Shown here: piece after piece, positions 7,783-15,815 of the stretch
Layout of the letters: each line of letters opens with the position of its first letter
How positions within the stretch are numbered: position 1 is the stretch's first letter
Source of the DNA: Methylococcaceae bacterium
Lineage (GTDB): Bacteria > Pseudomonadota > Gammaproteobacteria > Methylococcales > Methylococcaceae
Direction: 5' to 3'
NCBI GenBank assembly: GCA_902810705.1
Contig: CADDYU010000026.1
Location: 1 to 37,001, forward strand
DNA length: 37,001 nt
The notes under the pieces: generated by a model
Database searches by the model: none
The model's input: only the letters and a program-made list of their open reading frames with translations
Told to the model about the DNA's origin: nothing
Translations under genes and position numbers: made by a program

Positions 7783-8973
7783 TCAGTGGAGCAGAGGTAT
7801 TTTGAAGCGGGAGGTGCGAGCATGGGCGATGCGGCGTTCGAGCGTGAGATGCCCGCCCCATCCGGCGACTCGGTCTCTTCGGGAGCGCGATCTCGTGCGT
7901 GCTTGCGCAAGGCCGACCGACTCCAGCTCGCGCACGAGGGTGGCATGGAACCGGTCGGGCTCCTCGAACGGCACGTTGTGCGCGGACTGCTCGAACCAGA
8001 TCAGCCGCTTGATCGGCGCGCGCAAGGCTTCGAAATAGGCCGCCGCGAGCCGGGCGTCCACGTGGCGATCGTGCCGGCCGAGCAGGAAAAGAACCGGCAC
8101 CTCCACCTGGGGTACCGAGCACGCCAGGTCCAGCTCCAGAAGCTCCCGATGCATGGCTTCGAGCGAGAGGTCGTTGGCGCAGATGAAACGGGGGATTTCC
8201 CAGGGCGTGACGAGCCCCTTAAGGACAGCCCGGATCGTGATCCAGAAATAGCTGGGTTTTCTGTGAAACACCCCGCCATACCGATCGGCGAGCTTTTCGA
8301 CGGCCAAGGCTTGAGTCGCCGTCGGATGGGGCGGCGCTCCGAGTTCTCGAAGGCGTGCCAGGACGCCGTCATCCCGACGCCGCCGCGCCGCCGCCAAAAC
8401 GAATTCGTATTGCGCCTGCTGCGCCTTGCGCGTGGACACCAGCGGATTGACCCCAATCACGGCCGATACCTTGGCGGGATGCGTCTGGGTGTACAACAAT
8501 CCGAGGGCCGCTCCCCAGGAATGCCCCACCAGGACGATCTTCTCCTGGCCGAGACTTTCGAGCAGATGGTCGACCACCCCATCGAGATCGGCGAGGTGGC
8601 GGGCGAGCGTCAATTGCTTCGGATCGGCGTCCGGATCGAACGACCGCCCGGCGCCGCGTTGATCCCAATAGACCACGACGAAATGGTTTTCGAGCGGGCT
8701 ATTGAAGTAGCGGAACAGGGGCCGCTCGGCCCCGCCCGGCCCGCCGTGCAGCCAAAGCAGTACCGGGGCCTGACGATCGGCGCCCCGTATCGACACATAA
8801 AGCTTCGCGTCATCCGCCGGCAAGTATTCCGAGCGTTCGATCGGAGCCGCCGGGGCTTCCGCCGCGGGCGCTCGGATCAGGGCGCATCCTCCGACCAGCA
8901 TGCCGAGCACGATTGCGGGCGCGAACCTCCGCCAGATCCATGATCGTCTCTTCCAGACTCGCGCCGGAATCAT
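7783..8973 (-). CDS. Alpha/beta hydrolase, proline iminopeptidase-like lipoprotein
   Basis: A 396-residue alpha/beta hydrolase with an N-terminal signal and a lipobox-like VGGC (Cys30) after a hydrophobic run, so it is probably a lipoprotein of the cell envelope. The oxyanion motif HGGPG lies at 76-80, WDQRGAGRS near 103-111, the nucleophile elbow GHSWG with Ser152, and candidate acid and base at Asp302 (GRHD) and His332 (SAHNVPF). These are hallmarks of the prolyl aminopeptidase/tricorn-interacting factor group, so a peptidase or esterase acting on small substrates is likely; the substrate is unknown. Two GGGAGG boxes precede the ATG, one at about ten bases. The last 35 residues are Arg-rich and unlike the family, possibly an extended or frameshifted tail. 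Confidence 0.85.
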   Translation of the reverse strand: MIPARVWKRRSWIWRRFAPAIVLGMLVGGCALIRAPAAEAPAAPIERSEYLPADDAKLYVSIRGADRQAPVLLWLHGGPGGAERPLFRYFNSPLENHFVVVYWDQRGAGRSFDPDADPKQLTLARHLADLDGVVDHLLESLGQEKIVLVGHSWGAALGLLYTQTHPAKVSAVIGVNPLVSTRKAQQAQYEFVLAAARRRRDDGVLARLRELGAPPHPTATQALAVEKLADRYGGVFHRKPSYFWITIRAVLKGLVTPWEIPRFICANDLSLEAMHRELLELDLACSVPQVEVPVLFLLGRHDRHVDARLAAAYFEALRAPIKRLIWFEQSAHNVPFEEPDRFHATLVRELESVGLAQARTRSRSRRDRVAGWGGHLTLERRIAHARTSRFKIPLLH

Positions 8974-9133
8974 CCTCCCTTAGCCTCCCTTGCCAACCAC
9001 GGCGCCACCCGCATTCAACACACCAGATCACACCCGGGACCAAAATGAACCGGTCAACCCCTTTACTCTATTCTCGAACATCCGTTTATCATAGGCTCGG
9101 TCTTGATACGGCTTGTGAGCCGGGGAGGCACGC

Positions 9134-9673
9134 ATGCATCCGGTGTTATGGGGATTTTTCGGATTGGCCGTGCTCCTGCGGGGCGCGAGTCTTTGGATTT
9201 CGTGGCGCCACGAGCGAGCGCTCGTGGAAGCCGGTGCGGAGCAGTTCGGCGCCCGCAACAGCGCGGCGCTGGCCGGGCTCCATGGACTCTTTTACGCCGG
9301 CGCCTTGGCGGAAGGGCTGTGGCGTAGGGCCCAGCCGGATCTGATCAGCCTCCTGGGGATGGGCCTTTATCTCTTCGCCATGGCCATGCTGGGGGTCGTC
9401 ATCCGCCAATTGAGGGGTCTTTGGACGGTGAAGCTGTACTTGGCGCCCGATCACGGTTTGAACCGGCACTGGCTGTTTCGGCGCGTTCGCCATCCGAATT
9501 ATCTTCTGAATGTGCTGCCCGAACTCGTCGGCCTGGCCTTAGTTCTCAAGGCCGGGGTGACCATGGTGACTCTCTTGCCCCTCTATCTGGTGTCGCTCGG
9601 GATTCGCATCGCGCAAGAGGAAAAGGTCATGCGGCAGCGCTTCCCGGACTATCTTGTCGACGATCCATGGTAA
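9134..9673 (+). CDS. Isoprenylcysteine carboxyl methyltransferase-family membrane protein
   Basis: A 179-residue membrane protein with about four to five hydrophobic segments. The C-terminal half has the ICMT/PEMT-type SAM-binding pattern: VRHPNYLLN near residue 120 and an acidic QEEKVMRQRFPDY block close to the end. Bacterial relatives methylate small hydrophobic products such as alkylpyrones (YpbQ/SrsB type) rather than prenylated proteins; the substrate here cannot be read from context. The start is supported by GGGAGG six bases before the ATG at 9134. No polyketide synthase gene is adjacent. Confidence 0.82.
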   Translation: MHPVLWGFFGLAVLLRGASLWISWRHERALVEAGAEQFGARNSAALAGLHGLFYAGALAEGLWRRAQPDLISLLGMGLYLFAMAMLGVVIRQLRGLWTVKLYLAPDHGLNRHWLFRRVRHPNYLLNVLPELVGLALVLKAGVTMVTLLPLYLVSLGIRIAQEEKVMRQRFPDYLVDDPW

Positions 9674-9841
9674 ATGTGCGGCAGTAGCCCGGGTGATGGC
9701 CCCGCCAATGGCTCAGGGTTGGGCGAGAATGTCGCCCCTCATCGCTAAACGCGCCGATGGCTGGAAAATGAAGCTCAGAGATTGAGCATTCAGTCCAGCT
9801 ACCAATTTTTAGTTCTTAAAAACCCACTCATCGTAACTAGA

Positions 9842-9856
9842 GCGTTAAACTAACGC
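9842..9856. repeat. Short inverted repeat in intergenic region
   Basis: GCGTTA (9842-9847) and TAACGC (9851-9856) form a perfect 6-bp inverted repeat around AAC. It sits about 70 bases before the small frame at 9925 in a 250-base intergenic region where I see no other gene. It could be an operator or a weak hairpin. Confidence 0.4.
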
Positions 9857-9924
9857 GGCCAGGTACATGGTGCCGCAGCGCTGAATAAATAATGCCAATG
9901 CCGCCACACCCATGGAGAATAGTT

Positions 9925-10056
9925 ATGAGCGTCCATAAAACTCGCATTTTTTTCGGTCCCATCCGGGTGAGGCCTGCGGCGCAAATCATAGCGCCGCTGA
10001 TGGTCGTTTATTCCGAAGTCGCCCCATACACCGGCGTCGGCCGGCTTAAGATCTGA
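9925..10056 (+). CDS. Possible 43-residue small protein coupled to downstream hydrolase
   Basis: An ATG at 9925 with GGAGAA seven bases upstream opens a 43-codon frame (MSVHKTRIFFGPIRVRPAAQ at the start). Its TGA overlaps the next ATG by one base (TGATG, 10054-10058). The downstream hydrolase has no ribosome site of its own, so coupled translation from this frame is plausible. I know no family for it and it may be only a leader peptide or chance frame. Confidence 0.35.
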   Translation: MSVHKTRIFFGPIRVRPAAQIIAPLMVVYSEVAPYTGVGRLKI

Positions 10057-10694
10057 TGTCCCGCCACGAGCGCGTTCTCATCGACGGGCCGGGCGGGAAG
10101 ATCGAGGTCTTCATCGAAACGCGCGAGATCGCAGCGGGAATCGCGCTGATTGCTCATCCGCACCCGCTGTTCGGGGGCACCGCCGACAACAAGGTCGTCA
10201 CGACGCTGGCGCGCGCCTTCCGCGATCTCGGCTACCATACCCTTAGGCCTAACTTCCGCGGCGTCGGAGCCAGCGAGGGCAGGCACGGCCAGGGCGGCGC
10301 GGAAACCGACGACCTGTTCGCCGTCCATGACTACGCCGTTGGCCGCTTCGGACGCGATCTGCCCGTGTTTCTCGCCGGCTTTTCCTTCGGCGCCTTCGTC
10401 GTCACGCGGCTGGCAAAACGGCTCGCCGAAGCCGATACTCCGGCGCGGCGGTTGGTGCTGGTCGGTACGGCGGTGGGTCTTGTCGAAGGCGACCGCCAGT
10501 ACCCGACCGAGGCCGTTCCGCTCGACACTCTTGTAATTCACGGCGCGGATGATGCAACTGTGCCGCTCGCCAACGTGCTCAAGTGGGCTGAACCGCTCGA
10601 ACTTGCCATCAGCGTCATCCCTGGCGCCGACCACTTCTTTCACCGCAAGCTACCTCTCATCCGCAGAATCATCCACGACGCATGGAAGCCTTGA
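10056..10694 (+). CDS. Alpha/beta hydrolase (dienelactone hydrolase-like, COG2945)
   Basis: A 212-residue soluble alpha/beta hydrolase. The family signature HPHPLFGG appears at 34-41, followed by PNFRGVGASEG (65-75), the nucleophile elbow GFSFG with Ser110, an acid candidate Asp165 in HGADD and a catalytic His193 in GADHFF. Length and motifs match the COG2945-type hydrolases whose physiological substrates are mostly undefined. The start at 10056 matches relatives, which begin with a short strand reading ERVLIDGP. The start codon overlaps the stop of the 43-codon frame upstream. Confidence 0.88.
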   Translation: MSRHERVLIDGPGGKIEVFIETREIAAGIALIAHPHPLFGGTADNKVVTTLARAFRDLGYHTLRPNFRGVGASEGRHGQGGAETDDLFAVHDYAVGRFGRDLPVFLAGFSFGAFVVTRLAKRLAEADTPARRLVLVGTAVGLVEGDRQYPTEAVPLDTLVIHGADDATVPLANVLKWAEPLELAISVIPGADHFFHRKLPLIRRIIHDAWKP

Positions 10695-10759
10695 ATACTC
10701 CGAATATTGTGCTTGTAATCCAGGAGAATCGAGTCAGCCAAGCCATGTGGCCTCCGCGC

Positions 10760-11205
10760 TCATGAGGGCAGCCAGTCCGGATCGAGGATGTCGGAAAGCT
10801 GCCAGGGACAGGTTTCCGGAAACACATCGTACTTAATTCCCGTTTCCTTTTGGGCTGCCAAACGGGCATCCTGCCAGGCATCGGCCCACCAATCGGGATC
10901 GTCCAAAAGACGCCTTGAGGGACGGGGCGTTTTTTTCAAACGCCCTGCGCTATTCGTTCTCTGAGTCCGAATAGTCGCTTCCCAACTATTTGCCCGACGC
11001 TCGGGCTGATACTGCCATTTAATTAACATATGCCAGAAGCACGGCCATCCGGTGTTTTAGTTCGCGCTGTTCGCTTTTGCCCACGACCTCGATCTTCATC
11101 GGCGAGGTGCTCGATGTCCAGGGCGTCGAAGCGCCCCGTCCGCAGTAATTCAGCCTGTTCCTGTGCCCAGGCGATGATGTCGGTGTCGTAAGAGGCTCCA
11201 GCCAT
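10760..11205 (-). pseudogene. Frameshifted DUF29-family gene
   Basis: The first part from ATG 11205 reads SYDTDIIAWAQEQAELLRTG and RFDALDIEHLADE, the typical DUF29 start. The frame then shifts: the expected continuation VGKSEQRELKHRMAVLLA is present in another frame near 11040-11095. A third segment supplies KWQYQPERRANSWEATI and the family ending DVFPETCPWQLSDILDPDWL, stopping at 10760. At least two frameshifts separate these blocks, so no full DUF29 protein can be made unless the assembly is wrong. A good GAGGAGGG ribosome site still precedes the ATG. It follows the Uma2 gene by 15 bases and was its operon partner. The function of DUF29 proteins is unknown. Confidence 0.82.
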
Positions 11206-11220
11206 CGTCAAGAGCCCTCC

Positions 11221-11775
11221 TCAATTGAACAGGGTGAACGCCACCGCCTCGAAGGGCGGGGCCTGGATCGGCTCGCCAGGGCCGAACCGAGCCACTTCAT
11301 GATAGCTTTCCCCCTCGAGGACGTGGGCGGCGAGCCAGGGCGCGTCCGGGTCGATCAGCCACAGGAATGGGACGTCCTGGCGGGCATGGAGCGGGACCTT
11401 CTCATTGAGGTCGTAGTCGCGGGTGGTGGGCGAGAGAATCTCGCCCAGCCAGTCCGGAACCCCGGTAAAGCGGTGGTCGTCCGGCATGTCGGGCATAGGC
11501 TCCTTACGCCAGCCGGCGAGCTCGGGGACCGTCACCACCCGGTTCAATTCCCAGTGGATCTCGGGCTCGTCCAGAATCCACCAGCCGCCGGGGCCGCCCG
11601 AACCGTCCTCAAAGGGGCGGCCCAGCACGCTGGCGCTGTGGACGTGCTTCCCCTTAGGGCGGGGCAGGGCATGGAGCCGCCCGCCGATCAGCTCCACCGT
11701 GTAGCCAGCCGGCGCCGTCTCGAGGTCGGCGTAGGTGGCGCCGTCCGTCGAGACGAAATGGACCTGGGCGCTCAT
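11221..11775 (-). CDS. Uma2-family (DUF820) putative endonuclease
   Basis: A 184-residue protein of the Uma2 family, which has a PD-(D/E)XK nuclease-like fold. Visible family features are the N-terminal YELIGGRL-like stretch (YTVELIGGRLHALP), a central PDWLGEILSPTTRDYDLNEK block carrying the likely Asp/Glu/Lys residues, and a YWLIDP-like FLWLIDPDA strand. Biological activity has rarely been tested for the family. The start at 11775 is chosen because GGAG lies seven bases upstream and the homologous region starts soon after; an in-frame ATG at 11799 is less likely. The decayed DUF29 gene follows 15 bases downstream. Such genes are common in cyanobacteria and some gammaproteobacteria and often look horizontally acquired. 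Confidence 0.82.
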   Translation of the reverse strand: MSAQVHFVSTDGATYADLETAPAGYTVELIGGRLHALPRPKGKHVHSASVLGRPFEDGSGGPGGWWILDEPEIHWELNRVVTVPELAGWRKEPMPDMPDDHRFTGVPDWLGEILSPTTRDYDLNEKVPLHARQDVPFLWLIDPDAPWLAAHVLEGESYHEVARFGPGEPIQAPPFEAVAFTLFN

Positions 11776-11848
11776 GATGGCTCCGGCATGTTTACGCACA
11801 ATGCAGAAGACGGTATGCCGCTGGCGGAAGGCAGGACACAGATGATCT

Positions 11849-11941
11849 GCCTACTGCCCTTGGGTATACATTCCCAATCGCAAACGGCTGACATGAGCCG
11901 CCGCCCCGCCAGAGCGGGGGTATGGACCGGCGGCAGTAGGC
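11849..11941. repeat. Nested inverted repeats between rpoS and Uma2 gene
   Basis: A 10-bp perfect inverted repeat, GCCTACTGCC (11849-11858) and GGCAGTAGGC (11932-11941), encloses GCCGCC (11897-11902) with GGCGGC (11929-11934), and inside that the hairpin CCCCGC/GCGGGG (11904-11909, 11914-11919) with a CAGA loop. No T-run follows, so it is not a classical terminator. It lies downstream of rpoS and upstream of the Uma2 gene. Confidence 0.55.
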
Positions 11942-12018
11942 GATTTCCTCATTTGAGATTCGCTGATTCCCATCCGCGAACCTTGCCATTTTATGTTAAA
12001 GGCCCTAGAGACGGCTTT

Positions 12019-13014
12019 CTAACTGAAAATCGCCTCTGCGGTGTAGCCTTCGGCCTCCAGAATTTCTCGCAGCCGACGCAAGGCTTCCATCTGAATCTGT
12101 CGTACCCTCTCCCGGGTGACTCCCATGATTCCGGCTACTTCTTCAAGAGTGGAAGGATCGTAGCCACGCAGCCCGTATCGGAGCGATACAACCTCCTTTT
12201 GTTTATCATTGAGCCGGTCCAGCCACCGGCTAATTCTAAAGGCAAGACATTCGTTTTGGAGATTGTCGGGAAGCGGCAGCGCATTTTCCTCCGACAAGCA
12301 TTCGGCTAGGGATTTTTCCGTGTCCTTTTTCAACGGGGCATCGATGGAAGTGATGCGCTCGTTGAGCTTAAACATTTTCTCAACCGTTTTGACGGGCTTG
12401 TCCAGGTGTTTGGCGACATCCTCGATACTTGGATCGTGATGTAGCTTGCTTGCTAATTGCCGATAGGCTTTCAGATAGACGTTCATTTCCTTGACAACAT
12501 GAATCGGTAACCGGATGGTTCGCGTCTGATTCATCAAAGCCCGCTCAATGGTCTGGCGTATCCACCACGTTGCATACGTGGAAAATCGAAAACCGCGATC
12601 AGGTTCGAACTTTTCGACCGCCCGGATTAAGCCGAGATTGCCTTCCTCGATCAAGTCCAGCAAAGGCAGCCCACGGTTCAAATAGCGTCGAGAGATTTTG
12701 ACCACCAAGCGCAGATTGCTCTCGATCATTTTCTTCCGAGCGGCCTGATCTCCCTGTAGCGCGAGATGCCCATAATGCTTCTCCTCATCGGCCGTGAGCA
12801 ATTGCGAGCTTCCCAACTCCTTAAGGTATAAGCGAGTGGCATCATATTGATAATCCTGACCGATATCCTCTAGGTCGGGGTCGCTCCAAGAGGACGCTTC
12901 ATGGTCAAGGTCGTCGTCAGTATCCAGCTCTTCAGGCAAAGGCAAAGATGCCATTGCGTCATACACGACTGGCTCGCCATAAGGCTTCAGTTCGTCTAAG
13001 GTCGGTTCAGTCAT
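12019..13014 (-). CDS. rpoS: RNA polymerase sigma factor RpoS
   Basis: A 331-residue sigma-70 family protein of RpoS type. An acidic N-terminus is followed by region 1.2 ([20 protein letters not shown]), region 2 ([57 protein letters not shown]) with the -10 recognition helix, region 3 ([20 protein letters not shown]) and region 4 with the -35 helix ([20 protein letters not shown]). The length and lack of a long region 1.1 fit RpoS rather than RpoD. The ATG at 13014 is chosen because GGAG stands seven bases upstream; the ATG at 13050 lacks one. The usual upstream neighbour nlpD is missing; instead there are 600 bases of AT-rich DNA, which may carry the regulated promoter. Confidence 0.93.
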   Translation of the reverse strand: MTEPTLDELKPYGEPVVYDAMASLPLPEELDTDDDLDHEASSWSDPDLEDIGQDYQYDATRLYLKELGSSQLLTADEEKHYGHLALQGDQAARKKMIESNLRLVVKISRRYLNRGLPLLDLIEEGNLGLIRAVEKFEPDRGFRFSTYATWWIRQTIERALMNQTRTIRLPIHVVKEMNVYLKAYRQLASKLHHDPSIEDVAKHLDKPVKTVEKMFKLNERITSIDAPLKKDTEKSLAECLSEENALPLPDNLQNECLAFRISRWLDRLNDKQKEVVSLRYGLRGYDPSTLEEVAGIMGVTRERVRQIQMEALRRLREILEAEGYTAEAIFS

Positions 13015-13133
13015 CCCGAGGCTCCAAATGGGCAGTTGCGTTGTAAGCACGGTTTTTCTCCGATCTCAAAGTGCATCATTGACATGTCTTTAGGTCGGCG
13101 CCCTGCAGCGCCACTCGTTATCACTTCGGATGT

Positions 13134-13142
13134 TGTGGATAA
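13134..13142 (+). promoter_or_regulatory. Perfect-match DnaA box upstream of rpoS
   Basis: TGTGGATAA (complement TTATCCACA) matches the DnaA-box consensus at all nine positions, 120 bases upstream of the rpoS start. About 0.3 such matches are expected by chance in a window of this size, so it may be fortuitous. Confidence 0.4.
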
Positions 13143-13200
13143 CGCTTGGGTTTGCTGAGCTTGGTCTCTATGAGCCGGCCCATCCAGGAGCATTACGCCA

Positions 13201-13470
13201 CGGTTTTACAATAATTTGACATCAACATTTTGAAACATATTTCCATACTGCCATATTTGTTACGAAATACTGAAAATTTGTCTATTAATGATACTTATAT
13301 AGACCTTGAACCAGGATTTTGGTTTTATGCTGTCATGAGATAAAAGCATTTGTCAATCCGGTTTGAAACTACTTTGATGCGTAACAAATTTAATATCAAA
13401 CCAAAATCTCATTTACTTAGCTCTAAGCGTTCTAATATTGAGCCAATTCTGAAACTGAAAAGTTCATGAT
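13201..13470. other. AT-rich island with interleaved inverted repeats upstream of rpoS
   Basis: A roughly 270-base stretch clearly richer in A+T than its surroundings. It holds two perfect inverted repeats in interleaved order: ATTTGTTACG (13255-13264) with CGTAACAAAT (13380-13389), and GATTTTGGTTT (13315-13325) with AAACCAAAATC (13398-13408). No gene is recognisable in 13015-13626. The stretch may carry rpoS promoters or protein-binding sites, or be inserted DNA. Confidence 0.55.
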
Positions 13471-13626
13471 AGTGATAGCCTGCGCCAATCCAGGATTAGT
13501 CATGGCTAAATTCCGGGCACGAAATTACAAGCTAAGACCTGGTCTCAAGTGATCTTTTGGGATACACCAAAAGCTATGGAGAGGTCGAGTAGGCGAGACG
13601 AGGATGTCACACCCAGAACAGGGGAT

Positions 13627-14367
13627 TTAGCGGCTTAGTAGAATGTCTTTGGCCTGATTGATTTTGGCGGCCAGATAATCGGAGCCTCCCCGATCCGGAT
13701 GCAGCTTCTGCATCAGACGGCGATGGGCTGCGACAATGTCGGCGCGAGCTGCTCCAGGCTTTATGCCCAGCACCTCGTAGGCTTCGTCAGCGGTCATGAC
13801 GTTGCCGGACGGAGAGTCCTGCCGGAATTGCGGGATTTCGCCGTATACACGCTCGAGATAAGCCCGGAGCAAGGCGGCGGATTCGTTGTCGCTGCGGACG
13901 CATTCGGCGTATAAATCCGCCAACTGCTCCCGGTTCAGTTCGCCAAGTTGGCGGCCGGCAAAGCGTCCGGCCAGGACTTCCCCGAGGATTTCACCACTGG
14001 CATGGTCGAGTTGCATACGGAGGAACCGCGATTCGACCGTGGAGGTATCGGAGGGATCGGCACCCCTGGCGGTGCCTCGCTGGCTTGCCTGTTGCTGACG
14101 CCAGCGCTGCCAGAGCGGGAGGGATTGCAGTAGCAGGGAAATCAGCGCCGGCAAGAGCCGTAGCAAGGTCGCGATGATCGCACCCAGCAAGGGTATCAAA
14201 AGACCCAGCCGTCCGGTCGCTGCCAGAAGCAGGATAAGAGCCGCCCCGCTCCAGAGCAGCACCCGCCGGAATTTCCGAGCGGCATCGGGCGGAGCGGTAC
14301 GGAGATACTGCCGTGCCGCCAAGACGGCGAAGAGAACAAAGCCGATTAAGATCAGAAGCTGGATCAA
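13627..14367 (-). CDS. Membrane-anchored DnaJ-domain protein
   Basis: A 246-residue protein starting, most likely, at the TTG at 14367. That codon overlaps the upstream gene's stop (TTGA), and no ATG or GTG suits the fold. Residues 1-20 form one transmembrane segment and about 35-85 hold two to three more; the C-terminal 60 residues are a J domain with YEVLGIKPGAARADI, then HPD at 223-225 and NQAKDILLSR at the very end. Placing the J domain at the C-terminus behind membrane helices resembles TIM14/DjlA-like co-chaperones, so it probably recruits DnaK to the membrane. Translational coupling to the VWA gene suggests the two proteins act together. The longer frame beginning at 14517 is an overlap with that gene and is not favoured. 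Confidence 0.8.
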   Translation of the reverse strand: MIQLLILIGFVLFAVLAARQYLRTAPPDAARKFRRVLLWSGAALILLLAATGRLGLLIPLLGAIIATLLRLLPALISLLLQSLPLWQRWRQQQASQRGTARGADPSDTSTVESRFLRMQLDHASGEILGEVLAGRFAGRQLGELNREQLADLYAECVRSDNESAALLRAYLERVYGEIPQFRQDSPSGNVMTADEAYEVLGIKPGAARADIVAAHRRLMQKLHPDRGGSDYLAAKINQAKDILLSR

Positions 14368-15080
14368 GGTTTTTTCAGCTGATGGGACAATTGGAGCGCC
14401 GCCCCGCCCCGGCCACGTCCGAAGCTTTCCAGCGCCTTGAGGCCGCCGGCGGCGTAGGCCGCTACGGCCCCGAGGAGGTCGCGGAGCTGTTGAGCGCTGC
14501 CGGCGTCGAAACGGCAATGGGCACCGCCGGTAAGCCTTGCGATCTGGCTGAAAGCGAGTTCTGCGGCCGGATCACGGCCTTCCTGAAAGAGGAAGACCTT
14601 GACATTCAGAAGCCCCAATTCCCCGGCCAGCTTGCACAGGCCATCGACATTCTCTTCCATGCAATCGCCAACGAACACCAGAGCATCGACCTTGCTCTTG
14701 CGGGCTTCCGCGAGGGTGTGTTCCAGCACTCGGCCGATTTGAGTCAGTCCGCCAACGCAGTCCACCTCGGCCATCCGCCTCCTAAGATCCTCTGCGCGCG
14801 CCAGCCAGGGCGAAGCGCCGAATTCCGCAAGGCCCCGATAATGGCAAAGCTGGATTTCCAATCCTCCCGAGGAAGCGGCTGCATCGAACATATCGGCCTG
14901 AATCCGCCGCGCTTCCCTCCAGGTCGGTTCGCGGCTCGCGGTGGCGTCCAGGGCGAAGATCAACCGGCCCTTGCGGCTTGCGGGCTTGACCGCGGGCGTT
15001 TGGGCGAGTTTTTGCAGGAATGCTTGAACTTCTTTGGAAGAGGAGTCGGAGCCGGACGGCAACTTTTTGGAATCACTCAT
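14364..15080 (-). CDS. VWA-domain protein with intact MIDAS motif
   Basis: A 238-residue soluble protein with a von Willebrand A fold. The metal-ion site is readable: DATAS at 45-49 (the DxSxS position with Thr in the middle, still a ligand), Thr113 in GGLTQI and Asp139 in FVGDCMEEN. The first 35 residues are Ser/Lys-rich and probably disordered. Its last codons overlap the start of the DnaJ-domain gene by four bases, so the two are translated together. VWA proteins with chaperone partners often recruit or remodel a bound client; the client is unknown. No ribosome site is obvious before ATG 15080. Confidence 0.82.
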   Translation of the reverse strand: MSDSKKLPSGSDSSSKEVQAFLQKLAQTPAVKPASRKGRLIFALDATASREPTWREARRIQADMFDAAASSGGLEIQLCHYRGLAEFGASPWLARAEDLRRRMAEVDCVGGLTQIGRVLEHTLAEARKSKVDALVFVGDCMEENVDGLCKLAGELGLLNVKVFLFQEGRDPAAELAFSQIARLTGGAHCRFDAGSAQQLRDLLGAVAAYAAGGLKALESFGRGRGGAALQLSHQLKKP

Positions 15081-15330
15081 GGCGGCTTGCGAACGCAGGT
15101 TGACAGATGGTGATGGGTTAGAGTGGCGGGCGCGTCGAAATTCACCGGGAAGTCCGATCGCCGGCCGTTCAGCGCGCCCCAGTCGGATTTTCGGGCGCTT
15201 CGAGCCGCGCCTTGGGGCGTTAAATTAAGTGTTTGCATCCCGTTGACAACATGATAATTTGCCTCTGCTTCACGGCGTCCACTTACGGGACCCGGAGGAA
15301 AAACGAGCATTCAACGAGGAGGCAAAAATA

Positions 15331-15759
15331 ATGTCCGAAGTCAAAGACAATAACAACGGCAGCGCCGTCCAAAACCTCATCGGCACCCTGAAAACCAATC
15401 CCAAGGCGCGCTATGCGCTGATCGGCGGGGTGGTGGTGATCATCTTGGCGCTTACCCTGGGCGGCGGCAGCGAGGTTCAGCAACGGGCCCCCGCCACGTT
15501 CACCATCGGTCAGTCGGTCACCCTGGAAAATCCGAACGGCGGCAATTCCCAGCTCACCACGGTGCCGGGCCTCATGAGCACCTCGGACGCTGAAGAGGAT
15601 AAGGAGCAGAGCGTCTGCCTCGCCAAGCCCGGCACCAAGGCCACGATCAAGGAAGAGCAGGTGGTCGGTCAATTACCGTTCGTGAAGGTCGAGGTCCTCG
15701 ATGGCGATTGCAAGGGCAAGAGCGGCTGGACGTCCAAGATCAACCTCAAGGCCGGTTGA
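15331..15759 (+). CDS. Single-pass membrane protein with periplasmic SH3-like domain
   Basis: A 142-residue protein. Residues about 25-48 (KARYALIGGVVVIILALTLG) form one transmembrane helix with a basic inner flank, so the C-terminal 90 residues should face the periplasm. That part has FTIGQSVTLENPNGG, two cysteines (CLAKPGTKATI and GDCKGKSGWTSK) and a beta-rich pattern like a bacterial SH3 domain ending in GWTSKINLKAG. I do not recognise a named family. The ATG at 15331 is supported by GAGGAGG eight bases upstream. It is convergent with the permease gene and separated from it by a strong hairpin. Confidence 0.72.
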   Translation: MSEVKDNNNGSAVQNLIGTLKTNPKARYALIGGVVVIILALTLGGGSEVQQRAPATFTIGQSVTLENPNGGNSQLTTVPGLMSTSDAEEDKEQSVCLAKPGTKATIKEEQVVGQLPFVKVEVLDGDCKGKSGWTSKINLKAG

Positions 15760-15766
15760 GCCACGA

Positions 15767-15800
15767 CGGCGATGCGTGCTTGGACAAGCCCCCATCGCCG
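15767..15800. terminator. Two-tier hairpin between convergent genes
   Basis: CGGCGATG (15767-15774) pairs perfectly with CATCGCCG (15793-15800). Inside it, GCTTG (15778-15782) pairs with CAAGC (15785-15789) around GA. It lies exactly in the 56-base gap between two convergent genes, so it probably ends transcription from both sides. There is no U-rich tail on either strand, so Rho independence is uncertain. Confidence 0.6.
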
Positions 15801-15815
15801 CACCTTGCAGGAGCT

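Noticed and set aside
13216..13243. TTGACA followed by TATTTC as a rightward promoter
   Set aside because: The -10 match is poor and no rightward gene follows for 2 kb; the AT-rich composition makes such matches likely by chance.
14368..14517. ATG 14517 start of the J-domain gene
   Set aside because: The extra 50 residues are Arg/Pro-rich shadow translation of the overlapping VWA gene; the TTG at 14367 starts the first membrane helix directly.
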